Of a DNA stretch of 64,000 bases, positions 11,282-22,760 are shown in pieces. Within the stretch, counting starts at the first letter, position 1. Every line of letters begins with the position of its first letter. The notes beneath the pieces were generated by a model. That model worked only from the letters and a program-made list of their open reading frames with translations, had not been told where the DNA came from and did not search any database. The translations under genes and the position numbers were made by a program. Source of the stretch: Lepus europaeus (Eukaryota; Chordata; Mammalia; Lagomorpha; Leporidae); assembly GCF_033115175.1 (NCBI RefSeq), contig NC_084831.1, positions 11,380,540-11,444,539 on the forward strand, written 5' to 3'.

Positions 11282-12330
11282 ACACAGCTCCTTTTCCTCC
11301 TGTGACTTCCGGGAAGCAGCCACTTCAGCTGGGCGCAAGGAAGGAGGAAGAAGCCCTCCCCGCCAGCCTGTTGGGAGCGTAACTCTGCTGCCCTTGTCTG
11401 GCTCCCTTAACTGGCCGTGCGTGGCAGGAGTCACGGGCTCCTGTCACTGTTTCCTGGGACTCAGCACACATCCAAGACACAGGACGCTCCGGGATCCCTG
11501 TCCCCATCCGCCCGCTTGCTTGAGAGACTTGAGACTTGGGCGTCTCCCAAGTGACCCCTATTAAACACAAGCCCGAAGCAGAGTGGGTTGTGTGTGCCGC
11601 GCGGACTCGACCGCCCTCGTGGGGTGTGCAGCTCTCGCCTGCTTGCCGCGGCGGGGGTTTGAGCACTCCCGTGGGCTGTAGGCAAGGATCCTTTCCTGAC
11701 TTCTAGCAGGTCTTTTGGCCACGGTTGGAATAAACCATGGGGCGGAATTGGAAGGATGAAGCAGCTTTGTAGAATGTGTAATACTTTGCTTTCCTCCCGT
11801 GCCGATCTGCGCTAACTGCTTGCCTTGTGGAAGGGACCGCGCCGGCACGTCCTGAGCCGCCAGCAGCTGGTTCCGTGTCTGCCGGGCCAGGCCGGTGATG
11901 CCGGCTCGAGGCTGTGCTGGAAGCCAGACGGAACAGCGCTGGGGCCGGAGGGGGAAGCTGTGGACGTGGAGTTGGTCGGCCTTCCTGCCTGCCGGCTGCT
12001 CTGGGCTCGCAAGTTCACAGTCTGCTCTGGGCAGACGCGGGTTTCCCTTTGGCGGATTCTGAGTGCCTTAACCTGCAGGCAGCCTCGTAACTTCCTTTTC
12101 TCCTCTAGGGACTGTGACAAACAGGCAGGAGGAGCTTCGTGAGCTGCACGTCCAGGGCAGCCTGGACCCCTGGTTTAGAGGAAATTGTAGCTGCGTGTAC
12201 TTCTGAAATGCCTTAATGCACTTACTTACCTCTCTCTGGAAAGAAGGGTCGAGACCGTGAACTGAAAAACTGCTGGCTTTTCTGTGGGACCAGGTTTTTA
12301 AGATTAAAACAATAAATAATATTTGTACTT
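11282..12330 (+). other. NECAP2: NECAP2 3' untranslated region
   Basis: Non-coding continuation after the NECAP2 stop, taken to the best poly(A) signal. Two earlier weaker signals (ATTAAA 11560, AATAAA 11729) could give shorter transcripts. The 3' end is inferred, since no transcript data can be seen here. Confidence 0.7.
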
Positions 12331-12350
12331 GTCAGTGGGTGTCAAAGGTG
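12303..12350 (+). terminator. NECAP2: NECAP2 polyadenylation site
   Basis: ATTAAA at 12303 and AATAAA at 12311 are followed within about 20-40 bases by a GT-rich stretch (GTGGGTGTC, GGTGAATGTGTTTT). This is the normal arrangement of a mammalian cleavage and polyadenylation site. Confidence 0.72.
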
Positions 12351-12649
12351 AATGTGTTTTCGGAAGCGTGGATGCCAGACCTCCCGAGGGCTGGTGTGTG
12401 GCCGATCAAACCGCTGCTTGCAGCTCCCACATCGTGTACTGAGTTCCGGTTTGAATGCTCTCGGTTCAGCTCCCTGCTAGCGCGACTGGGAAGGCAGGGA
12501 CAATGGCCTTGCCTCCCACATGGGAGACCCAGATGGACTTCCCGGCTCCTGGCTTCTCCTCTGGAGTAGGAACTTCTGGGTGCTTCGGAGGCTGGAAATG
12601 AAAGGCTGTTACCGGGACTCGGGAAGGCCTCAGTGGAGCCGCTGCCACT

Positions 12650-12945
12650 GGAGCAGGTGTTTGGTGCAGCAGTCCTGCGTCCTAGTGCTTGGTTCAAGTC
12701 CTGCTCACGCACTTCTGATCTAGCTTCCTGCCAGTGGGCGCCCTGGGGGGGCAGAGGGAAATGGCTCGAGTCCCTGGGTCCCTGCCCCAGCTACTGTGGG
12801 CCCTTGAGGTTAACCCGCGGATAGCACGTGTGGCTCTGCCTGCCTGCCTCGTTAGCAGGAAGCTGGACTCTGAAGTGGAGCAGGACTTGAACCCACGGAC
12901 TCTGACATGGGATGCAGGAGTCCTAGGTGGTGGCTTTTTTTTTTT
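12650..12945. mobile_element. Composite or rearranged old C-SINE
   Basis: Left half reads like a plus copy (CTTGGTTCAAGTCCTGCTCA). Right half reads like the minus end (TTAGCAGGAAGCTGGACTCT, GGACTTGAACCCACGG). Confidence 0.55.
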
Positions 12946-14299
12946 TTTTAAGCTTTTTTTAATATAATTCTCATAGCTTTTGGATTGTAGTGGGTCTTCC
13001 CCCCCAGGTGGTGTCTTAACGCTGTGCCAAATACCCATCCCTAAATGGGTTCGGTCCAGGCTGTCCCCAGGTGAGAGGTGACCACAGAAGTGTCACTCAG
13101 ATGGGGCATGCCTAGCACCAGCAGTGCCTGTCGTAGAGTTTGTCCCTAAATCACCTTCCCCTCAGGTGGTAAGCCTAGAACTCTTGTTGGCCCTGAGGAG
13201 GAGCAGCCGATGAGGCCTTGGCCACCAAGGACCTAACCTGCAAAGCACTTTGGTCTGGGGGGAACAAGGGACAGGTGGGTGCTCTCCATCACTGATGGGA
13301 GTCCCAGCTGGGGGAAAAAAGAAAGATTGTTGTTAAAGTACCAGGATCCTTAGCAAAACTTCCTGATAACAAGCCAGGCATCTCTTCGATCCTTCCCCTG
13401 CTGGAGCTCACAGAGAGGTGAGGGCTCTGTGAGACCTGGCTGCCCCTTGCACGTGGGAGCATTTGCATACACTGGGGGCGTGGCAGTGACGCTCCTGCTG
13501 CCCACAGGCTTGGGCGATGCCCTCCCTCGTTGACCTGTGACCCCTGGCCAGGGGGACACAGCAAAGGCGGCCGGATGCCACGTCCACGGTCACGGCAGTG
13601 TGCACCCGCCTTGCTGGTTTTGGAGTGAGCGGCTGCTGCAGTGTGGGAGCTGCCCCAGGAGGGGGTCGGGTGGCTGGGAAGTGAGGGCAGCCTCCACAGG
13701 CAGCCAGTGCAACCCGGAACTTCTCAGGCCTGCAGCCCACCAGGGAGCTCTGGAGCCCCGATGGGGGTCCTTTCCAGGTGAGACCCCAGGCCTTTGACTG
13801 CAGCTTTGCCTGGGGCCCGGCTAATCTGGGCCCAGACTCCTGACGCTCTGAGGTCATAAGTGTGTTCCGCCGTGGGCCTCACCGTCCCCTGGTCAGCGAG
13901 GTAGCTGTTGCTTCTGCAGACACACAACGCCATCGTCTCAGCAGCCCTGTGATAAGTACTGGTGTGAATCCTTTCAGGTGCTGTCATAGGCCAGGTGGTC
14001 GGTGGCTTACAGATTGTTTCTCACAGTGCTGCAGGCTGGGAAGTGCGAGGTCAAGGCACTGACGGAGCCAGGGAGGCCGTCTTCTCGCTGTGCGCTCAGT
14101 GAGTGCCAGGGCTGAGAGCTCGCTGGGGCCTCTTTTACCAGGAGGGCTCCACCTTCCTGGTGTAACCGCCCCACCTCCTGAGGCCCCCCATCACCTAGGA
14201 GGTTAGGGTTCAGCATGAATGGGGGTGGAGGGAGGGGAGGGGACACATTGTCTTTGGCTGTGGTCTTCCCCATTTTTAAAATGTTGAGATGCCACTTGG

Positions 14300-14614
14300 G
14301 GGGCCAGCGCTGTGACACAGCAGGTAAAGCCACCACCTGCAGTGCCGGCATCCCATGTGTGCGCCGGTTCTATTCCCAGCTGCTCCACTTCCGATCCAGC
14401 TCTCTGCTGTGGCCTGGGAAAGCAGCAGAAGATGGCCTGAGTCCTTGGGCCCCTGCACCTGGGTTGGAGACTGGAGGAAGCTCCCGGCTCCTGGCTTCAG
14501 ATTGGCACAGCTTCAGCCATTGGGGGAGGGAACCATCAGATGGAAGATCTCTCTCTCTGCCTCTGCCTCTCTGTAACTCTGCCTTTCAAGTAAATGAATA
14601 AATCTTTAAAATAA
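14300..14614 (+). mobile_element. C-SINE, plus orientation
   Basis: Head GGGCCAGCGCTGTGACACAG, full body, and tail AAGTAAATGAATAAATC. Confidence 0.92.
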
Positions 14615-15149
14615 AATGTTGGGATGTGCAGTGAGGTCATGGCATTTGCTCAAGGTCACCTAGTTGGTAAGTGGCAGGGCTGGGATTTTAACTCAGGCAG
14701 TCCAGATCCCGCATCTGTCCTCGGCCTGCCAGGCCTGGCGTGGAAGACCTGCTTACCGCGTGCAGGTTCCTGTTCCCTCCGTAGGGAATAACGCGGCGTG
14801 AAGTGGCAGCCTCTGCAGCCAGGCCTGGAGGGGTTTTGTTCCTGTGACAGGTGCACCAGGGACGCTCACCTGTAGATGCTCAGTGGCCGTGGAGTTGTCT
14901 GAGCAGGGCAGGAGAGCACACTCTGGGCCGAGCAGACTGCAGTGGGGAAAAGACCAGTGTTTTCCTCCCTGCAGCTTGAACGTAGACAGATACTTGGAGG
15001 TGTAGTATTCCTGGTCACAGACCGGAAAGCCGAGAAACCACAAAGACCGTCAGCAAGAGCATGGCAGCAGCCTCCCTGTCCGTATCAGGCGTCCGCTGTG
15101 GGGTAACCCTCCCCCACCCCGGAAGTACGGCAGCTTAGCGGCCACAGGC

Positions 15150-15402
15150 GGGGGGTTGGCACAGCGGCTAAGACCCTGCTTGGGATGCCCGCGTCCCATA
15201 TTGCAGTGCCTCACTTGATTCCAGCCTCCTGCAGATGTACACCCGGGAGGCAGCGGAGGACACATGGATTAAGTACTTCCGTCCCTGCCACCCTTGTGGG
15301 AGACCCACACTGAGTTCCTAGCTCCAGCGTGGCCAGCTCTGGCTGTTCTAGGAATGTAGGGAGTGAACCAGCACACAGAAGCGTTATCTGCCTCTGTATC
15401 TA
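15150..15402 (+). mobile_element. C-SINE-related copy, plus orientation
   Basis: Head GGTTGGCACAGCGGCTAAGA, followed by GGGAGTGAACCAGCACACAG and an A run. More diverged than its neighbours. Confidence 0.75.
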
Positions 15403-15514
15403 AAAAAAAAGTTTTGTGTAACATTTGGGATGACATCATAGTATCTATCCCATTATATGAATAATCTATGACTTAGTATCTCAGTTCCCTGTTGCTGGAC
15501 TATAAGTCCATTTT

Positions 15515-15832
15515 GAAAAAAGATTTATTTATTTGAAAGAGTTACAGAGAGAGGTAGTGAGAGAGAGAGAGATCTCTTCCATCGCTGGTTCACTCCCCAT
15601 ATGACTGCAACAGCTGGAGCTGTGCCGATCCGAAGCCAGGAGCCAGGAGCTTCCTCTGGGTCTCCCACATGGGTGCAGGGGCCCAAGGACCTGGGATATC
15701 TTCTATGCTATCCCAGGCCACAGCAGAGAGCTGGATCGGAAGAAGAGCAGCCGGGACTAGAACCAGCACCTATATTGGATGCGGGTGCTTCAGGCCAGGG
15801 CTTTAACCCACTGCGCCACAGTGCCGGCCCCT
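15515..15832 (-). mobile_element. C-SINE, minus orientation
   Basis: Opens AAAAGATTTATTTATTTGAA and closes CACTGCGCCACAGTGCCGGC. Full length, with a poly-T run just after it at 15840-15863. Confidence 0.92.
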
Positions 15833-16736
15833 GTAAGTCTTTTTTTTTTTTTTTTTTTTTTTTGGTTATTTAAGTCAGGCATTCTAGAAAGCCTTTGCAT
15901 GTTGATGTTGGCCTTCAGTTACTCAGCAAATCCAGTTAACCAGAACGCCCGCCCTGTGAGCCTCCTGGTTAATGTGGTTTTGTGGATGGTGGGCAGAGTC
16001 CACCCCAGCGCATCTGCCGACTTTGGCCGGCGATCCGTGCCAGCAGCCTCCAGCCACTTGCTTCCCTGTTAGCTGAGCCGCAGGTTTCGAACCCCGTGCA
16101 GCCAGCAGGTGAGCACCAGTGGCTGGCCCCGGGGTTGCTGGGGTGGGCACCACCTGGTTATAGGAAGCGTGACCGGTGGGCAGCAGCAGTGGGGGTCAGT
16201 GATCACAGCTAGGCTGAGCTGAGCAGAGCCAGCCAGGGAGAGAAGGAGGCTGGAGGCCCTCAGGGGCGGGCCGGGATGAGTACTGGCTCCCCTGCTGCAG
16301 CTCCTGAGGACCGGGGAGCTGTCTGTGCCCCCAGAGTCTCAGCGAGGCAGCAGGTGGTGCAGTAGATCAGCATGGGATCAGAAGCCGCTGAACTTCCTGC
16401 TGTGTGTCCTGGGGCAAATGAAGGTGCCTCTCTGAGTCCCAGCCTCCCCTGCTTACAACAGAGACAATCCCAGAACCTTCACAGCTCCGCCCCTTCCTCA
16501 CCGAAGTGCTCAGAGGGCCTGAGCCCAGCACAGTGTGGCTCGCAGCCTGGACAGGCTGCCTGTGAGGTGCAGGCTCTGGTCACCCAGGGAGACCTGCCAG
16601 GCCCAGGAACAGACAGGGCCCTGGAGGGAAGGGCACGGATGGGGACCCGTGCTCCGCCCGCCGTGCTACAAGGAGCTCTTTGAAGCAGGCCACGTGGTCA
16701 GGCAGGACCAGACTGGCCTGGTGAGGCTGTGAGCCC

Positions 16737-16998
16737 GCCAGCAGGGCTGGGGACCCCAAGCAGGGTGACACAGACCTAGGCTATGCCAGGGCACCCTGGT
16801 GCCAGCAGGGCTGGGGACCCCAGGCAGGGTGACGCAGACCTAGGCTATGCCAGGGCACCCTGGTGCCAGCAGGGCTGGGGACCCCAGGCAGGGTGACGCA
16901 GACCTAGGCTATGCCAGGGCACCCTGGTGCCAGCAGGGCTGGGGACCCCAGGCAGGGTGACGCAGACCTAGGCTATGCCAGGGCACCCTGGTGCCAGC
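16737..16998. repeat. 64-bp tandem repeat, four copies
   Basis: Units begin near 16741, 16805, 16869 and 16933 at GCAGGGCTGGGGACCCC and contain GACCTAGGCTATGCCAGGGC. The last three are almost identical, which indicates recent expansion. Confidence 0.95.
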
Positions 16999-17459
16999 TG
17001 TGCTGATTGGCAGGAGGTCAGCCAGGCCAGGCGCACCCCAGGGAAACTGCCCTTCCCCCAACCTCCACACCACTCCCTGCACTCCAGGCCCCAGGGTGGC
17101 CCCTCGCCCACAGCTCTCAGCCCTGTCTGCGGGGTGTCAGAGCCCTAGGGCACGCGGCCACTGGTGGTAAGGCCAGATTTCTCTCTGATGAAGATAAACT
17201 CCCCCACCCCCTCCTACCACCAGGGGAGCAGACCCAGCCGCTCAGGGTCCAAGTACAAGACCATGGAGGCAAGCACGCTTTTAAACAGGCACCCCCTCCC
17301 ACAGCCCGGGCGGCCCCGCCTGTCTCCCCCTTTGAAAATGATCCGATCCAGTAGAGGGGAGACAGCTTAGGCCAGGGGAAGGGCCGCAGCGAGCTGTCGC
17401 TAGGGTAGAAATGAACACGAGACGCTTTCCCGTGTGTCTCCTCCCCACTGCACCTGAGC

Positions 17460-18510
17460 TTGGGGGGGGGGGGGCGGCGACGCCAGGAGCAGCGCCATTG
17501 CACAGGCGAACAGACTGAGGCCAGGAGGCGAGCGAGTGCCCACCGACGCTTCCCTGTGGCTCCCGGGGGCTCCGGGGTGGCGGGAGAAGGGTCTGGACGG
17601 CCGGAACGTTAAGGCCGGGCCTCCGCAGCGGCGAGGCCTGGAGCGCCGCGCTTCGTCTCCACTCCCCTTCGCCAAGGCGCTCCTCGCCGGCTCACTGGCC
17701 AGTGCAGGGCCGCAGAAGCCACAGCGCGCGAAATCAGAGCCTCCGGACCCCGTAAGCGCGCAAAACGCGGGGCCCGCGGCGCCTAGCTCCGCCCCCGGCC
17801 CAGGGCACGCCCCCGCCCCGCCCCGCCCCGGCCCAGGGACACGCCCCCGCCCCGCCCCCTCCGGCGCCGGGAGCGCGCACGCCCCCGCCCCGCCGGCCCC
17901 GCCACCGCGCCCTCGGCGGCGGCAGCGGCGGTCGCGGCGCGCGCAGGTAGGAGGCCGGTGGCGCGCGCGTGCGCGCGGGGGCGGGGGCGGGGCGCGCGCG
18001 CCCAGACGGCGGAGGCCACGCGCGGGGCTGGGGTGGCAGCCGCGCGCCAGGGGCCGCGCTGGAGCCGTCGCTGCCGCCGTCGCGGCCCTGGGGGCGGCCC
18101 GGGGACCCCCGCCGCTCCCGGCCGCTGCCCGGCCCCGTGGACGCCCTGCCCGGGTTCGCGCGCGCCGCGTGGGCGGCGGAGCCCGGCGCCGGCCGGGAGT
18201 GGGGTTTGCCCGGCGCTCGGGGCTGCCGTGGGAGGGCCTTCCCGCCGGGGCCGGCGCTCCACAGACGCTTGCGGCGGCCTCCGCCCGTGTAGGGTCCCCA
18301 TCGGACCGATGAGGAGACAGGCCCACAGAGACGCGGGGATTCGGGCCCCGCCTTGGGCCCCTGGACCGGCCCGTTACGCAGACCCGAGCCTGGGGACCGC
18401 GCGCTGGCCCTGGCCCTGGCCCAAGTCTGCCTCCGAGTCTGGGGGCTTCGCGGCCGGTCCCCGCAGGAGGGCCCTGGGGTGCCACCTGGGTTCCCCTGCT
18501 TAACTCCCCG
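17460..18510. promoter_or_regulatory. CpG island, candidate promoter
   Basis: About 1 kb of very GC- and CpG-rich DNA with many GC boxes (CCCCGCCCCGCCCCGG near 17815 and similar blocks to 17900), unlike the surrounding sequence. It opens with a run of G at 17463. At 17946/17947 GCGCAG|GTAGGA is a good splice-donor match, so a non-coding plus-strand first exon is possible. Which transcript it drives is unknown: an upstream CROCC 5' exon 6 kb away, or a separate non-coding RNA. The large open frames here on both strands come from GC richness. Confidence 0.75.
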
Positions 18511-18822
18511 CAGGCTGAAGCCAGTCAAGGGGAGCTGGTTTTCTTCTTTCCTGTGTTTTTTTTTTTTTTTTTCCTTTTTTGCATTCTATTTCCCATACGG
18601 TGGAGTTTCCCTTTTCCCAGCTGCTTGGGACTAGTGTGGGATTTTCTGGATTTTGGAGTATTTGCATATGCATCCCGAGATTTCTTGGGAATGGGACCCA
18701 AGTCTAAACCCAAATCCATTTTTGTTTCGGGCACTGCTTGCACCTGTAGCCTGAAGGTGACCTTTTTTGTTGTTTTGAAGCATTTTTATGGTGGTGAGTT
18801 ACACATGCCAACTAAATGCTTT

Positions 18823-19385
18823 TAAGATTTATTTATTTGAAAATCAGAGTTACACAGAGAGAGCAAGGTCTTGCATCCGCTGCTTCAGTCCCCAATTGGC
18901 CACAACGGCCGGAGCTGTGCCAATCTGAAGCCAGGAGCCAAGAGCTTCTTCCAGGTCTCCCACATGGGTGCAGGGGCCCAAAGACCTGGGCCATCTTCTA
19001 CTGCCTTCCTGGACCATAGCAGAGAGTGGATCGGAGCAGCAGGGACTTGAACTGTTGCCCATATGGGATGCCAGTGCTGCAGGTGGTGGCTTTACCCGCT
19101 ATGCCACAGCACCGACCCCAAAAGATATCTTCTGTCCCCTGATTTCCTCCCCAAATAGCTGCAGTGACCAGGGCTGGGCCAGGCCACTGCCAGGAGCCCG
19201 GAACCCCAACCAGGTCTCCCTCACGGGTGACGAGTCCAAGCGCTTGGCCATCTTTCTCTGCTTTCCCAGGTGTATTAGCAGGGAGCTGGATCAGAAGTGG
19301 AGCAGCCAGGACTTGAACTGATGCCTGCATGAGATGCTGGTGTTACAGGTGGCAGTTTAACCTGCTGCACCAAAGTGCCAGCCCC
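18823..19385 (-). mobile_element. Two adjacent minus C-SINEs
   Basis: First copy about 18823-19118 (AAGATTTATTTATTTGAAAA to CCACAGCACCGACCCC). Second, lacking its tail, about 19119-19385 (ends CACCAAAGTGCCAGCCCC). Confidence 0.85.
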
Positions 19386-19410
19386 TTTAAGTCAAATTTT
19401 AAATAGATTG

Positions 19411-19735
19411 ATATAAGCAGGCGCCGTGGCTCAATAGGCTAATCCTCCGCCTGTGGCGCCGGCACACCGGGTTCTAGTCCCGGTCGGGGCACCGGATTCT
19501 GTCCTGGTTGCTTCTCTTCCAGTCTAGCTCTCTGCTGTGGCCCGGGAAGGCAGCCCGGGCCCAAGTGCTTGGGCCCTGCACCCCATGGGAGACCAGGAGA
19601 AGCTCCTGGCTTCGGATCAGTGCGGTGCAGCGGCCATTGGAGGGTGAACCAATGGCAAAGGAAGACCTTTCTCTCTGTCTCTCTCTCACTGTCCACTCTG
19701 CCTGTCAAAAAAAGAAAAAAAAAAAAGATTGATTT
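19411..19735 (+). mobile_element. C-SINE subfamily copy, plus
   Basis: Head GCAGGCGCCGTGGCTCAATA, with a tRNA-like GGTTCTAGTCCCGGTCGGGG box. This differs from the GGTTCAAGACCCGGC-type copies and matches those at 22113-22457 and 42978-43318. A short SINE remnant follows to about 19915. Confidence 0.88.
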
Positions 19736-20050
19736 ATTGTTTGAACAGCAGAGTGATAGAGAAAGAGAAAAAGACAGAGATCTTTTATCTGCTGGCTCAC
19801 TCCCCAGATGATCCCAACAACCGGGGCTGTGGAGGCATTTGGGGAGTGAACCAGAGAATGGAAGACCTCTCCCTCCCTCCCTCTCTCTCTGATTTTCAAA
19901 TAAATTTTTAAAAGAATTTAAAAACAAAACAACAAGAAACTTGGGGGCCAGGGCTTCAAGTCTTCATGGCTGGGTGCATTTGAGCAAATGATTTGACGTC
20001 ACTGGGCCTTAGTGGTGTCCTCTGTGAAGTGGGTAGAATGGTGCCTGCAT

Positions 20051-21058
20051 CCTGGGGTAACCTACCGCGGTGTATGGTACACACGGCAAGTTCTGGTCCC
20101 AGGCCTGGGGTAACCTACCGCGGTGTATGGTACACACGGCAGGTTCTGGTCCCAGGCCTGGGGTAACCTACCGCGGTGTATGGTACACACGGCAAGTTCT
20201 GGTCCCAGGCCTGGGCTAACCTACCACAGTGTATGGTACACACGGCAGGTTCTGGTCCCAGGCCTGGGCTAACCTACCGCGGTGTATGTTACACACGGCA
20301 AGTTCTGGTCCCAGGCCTGGGCTAACCTACCGCGGTGTATGGTACACACGGCAAGTTCTGGTCCCAGGCCTGGGGCTAACCTACCGCGGTGTATGGTACA
20401 CATGGCAAGTTCTGGTCCCAGGCCTGGGGTAACCTACCGCGGTGTATGGTACACACGGCAAGTTCTGGTCCCAGGCCTGGGCTAACCCTACCGCGGTGTA
20501 TGGTACATACGGCAAGTTCTGGTCCCAGGCCTGGGGTAACCTACCGCGGTGTATGGTACACACGGCAGGTTCTGGTCCCAGGCCTGGGGTAACCTACCGC
20601 GGTGTATGGTACACATGGCAAGTTCTGGTCCCAGGCCTGGGGTAACCTACCGCGGTGTATGGTACACACGGCAAGTTCTGGTCCCAGGCCTGGGCTAACC
20701 TACCGCGGTGTATGGTACATACGGCAAGTTCTGGTCCCAGGCCTGGGGTAACCTACCGCGGTGTATGGTACACATGGCAAGTTCTGGTCCCAGGCCTGGG
20801 GTAACCTACCGCGGTGTATGGTACACACGGCAAGTTCTGGTCCCAGGCCTGGGCTAACCTACCACGGTGTATGTTACACACGGCAAGTTCTGGTCCCAGG
20901 CCTGGGCTAACCTACCGCGGTGTATGGTACACACGGCAAGTTCTGGTCCCAGGCCTGGGGCTAACCTACCGCGGTGTATGGTACATACGGCAAGTTCTGG
21001 TCCCAGGCCTGGGGTAACCTACCGCGGTGTATGGTACACATGGCAAGTTCTGGTCCCA
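20051..21058. repeat. 53-bp minisatellite, 19 copies
   Basis: Unit core TAACCTACCGCGGTGTATGG, TACACACGGCAAGTTCTGG, then the palindrome CCAGGCCTGG. Copies differ by single bases (CACACGG/CATACGG/CACATGG; GGGGTAAC/GGGCTAAC). The variants recur in blocks, suggesting larger multi-unit duplications. Confidence 0.97.
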
Positions 21059-22112
21059 GGGGCCTGGCTCTTGTTTGCCCCAGGGTCTTTGCTATAATTA
21101 CCAGTCAGCAGTGGAGAATAAAGAAGGGTCGGTGGGTCGGAGCGGCTGGTGGGTTTGAGTCTCCCAGGTGGTCTTGGAGGGGCTGCAGGGAGGTCAGCCT
21201 TGCAGGGCAGGTGGGCGAGGGCCCAACAGGGTGGCGAGGGTAGGGGTGCGAAGCTTGGTGTCGCTCTGCAGTACCCTCTCGATAATGGCTGGGGTCTGGA
21301 GCTGGGGGGCCAGCGTAAGGATAGTGATGCTGCAGCCCTAACCGAGGGCATGGCTACACCCGGGGCCTCAGGCGCCTAGCGTGTTAGAGGTCACTTCTCA
21401 TTCATGCCTGCTGTTGGGTCATTGGCAGGTGGTCCTCTGGACCACGGACCCAGACCACTTCCATCTGGGGTTCCCCTGGGACCTTGGGGTTTTTCCTTCT
21501 GGCTGAGGGACAGGGTGGGACAGAGAGCAGTCCTCATGGGAGAGTTTTAACGGGTCAGGTCAGAAGTGGCACTCTCCTGTCTTAATTCTGCTGGCTAGAG
21601 CTCTATCACATGGCTGCATCTAACTGCAAAGGAGTCTGGGATACGGCTTCTGCCCGTACTCCCTGGAGGAATCAGAAATCTTTCGAGGTGAATGTTAGGA
21701 AAAGCGCAGAACAGAGAGGAGGTGGTGTCCAAATCTACAGCCAGACCGATTTTATTCAGAGAAAAAAAATTCGCTGAAGTGGGTGACCAACTGCTGGCGT
21801 GCACATTGATGGAACACAGGGCAGAGGGCCTCAACCCCAGGGGTAGGGCCGTTTTATATTTTAGGAGGGCTGGGGCTGAGGGTGGGGGTGGGGGTAGCAG
21901 GTGGAGGGGAATTCCTGGGCCAGGTCTTTCAGGTGGCCGCGGGGGGCCTTAGGAACCTGCAAAAGAATGCGGGGTGGGGTATGCAGGCTATGGGGTGTGA
22001 GACCCAGTTGAGATTCAAGGGCAAGGAATACACCCAAAGTTTACCTGTCTTTTGGGCAGAGTGAGAATGGCTGAGGCTTAGGTCTTTGTTCCATCAGTGA
22101 ACACACAGCAGT

Positions 22113-22457
22113 TTCTTTTTTTTTTTTTTTGACAGGCAGAGTGGACAGTGAGAGAGAGACAGAGAGAAAGGTCTTCCTTTTGCCGTTGGTTCACCCTCCA
22201 ATGGCCGCCGCGGTAGCGCGCTGCGGCCGGCGCACCGCGCTGTTCCAATGGCAGGAGCCAGGTGCTTCTCCTGGTCTCCCATGGGGTGCAGGGCCCAAGT
22301 ACTTGGGCCATCCTCCACTGCGCTCCCTGGCCGCAGCAGAGAGCTGGCCTGGAAGAGGGGCAACTGGGACAGGATCGGTGCCCCGACCGGGACTAGAACC
22401 TGGTGTGCCGGCGCCGCTAGGCGGAGGATTAGCCTGTTGAGCCACGGCGCCGGCCTA
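22113..22457 (-). mobile_element. C-SINE subfamily copy, minus
   Basis: Opens with a T run then GACAGGCAGAGTGGACAGTG and closes GAGCCACGGCGCCGGCC. Nearly intact and apparently young. Confidence 0.92.
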
Positions 22458-22645
22458 ACACACAGCAGTTTCTAAGAGGCCGTATGCAGGCCCCCAGCTA
22501 AGCATGGGGCATCTTAGTATCCCACTGTGTGTGGTGTCCGCACAGCCAAGATTGAGTCCAGCTGTGATATCCGGGTACCTATGAAGAGCTCAGTCACCCC
22601 TTCCACCCGGAGGAGGGTGGGAGCTGCAGGCACTGGAGGCGGGAC

Positions 22646-22760
22646 ATCCACACGGGGATCCATGAAACCCAGCAGGACACTAGGGCAGCGCTGGAGCTTG
22701 GACACTTGGCTCCAGCGCTGCCCTAGTGTCCTGCTGGGTTTCATGGATCCCCGTGTGGAT
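22646..22760. repeat. Perfect 52-bp inverted repeat with 11-nt loop
   Basis: Left arm 22646-22697 and right arm 22709-22760 are exact reverse complements, by direct base comparison. The loop is TTGGACACTTG. Outside the perfect part, GCGGGACATC (left) pairs with GATGTCCTGC (right) apart from one mismatch, after a 5-base insertion on the right. No similarity to the C-SINEs is seen. Confidence 0.95.

Larger units (their letters stand above)
12331..17459. other. Intergenic DNA between NECAP2 and CROCC, left part
   Basis: No supportable coding exon. Holds several C-SINEs, MIR-like pieces (for example about 16360-16460) and a 64-bp tandem repeat. The remaining sequence looks unique and unassigned. 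Confidence 0.7.

Noticed and set aside
17400-18528. Long open frames on both strands, up to 361 codons
   Set aside because: GC- and CpG-rich sequence rarely contains stops. The translations are low-complexity Arg/Pro/Ala/Gly with no recognisable domain, and frames overlap on both strands.
19450-19490. tRNA-like GGTTCTAGTCCCGGTCGGGG box
   Set aside because: It is the internal promoter relic of a C-SINE. No cloverleaf with an intact acceptor stem is seen, so it is not a tRNA gene.
20051-21058. Regularly spaced repeats resembling a CRISPR array
   Set aside because: Units are directly adjacent with no unique spacers. The setting is mammalian and there are no cas genes.
20229-21243. Series of 67-codon frames (MYGTHGKFWSQAW...)
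   Set aside because: By-product of the 53-bp minisatellite read in shifting frames.
21590-22070. Possible old LTR or other transposon remnant before the 22113 C-SINE
   Set aside because: No end repeats, primer-binding site or coding match could be recognised, so it is left unassigned.
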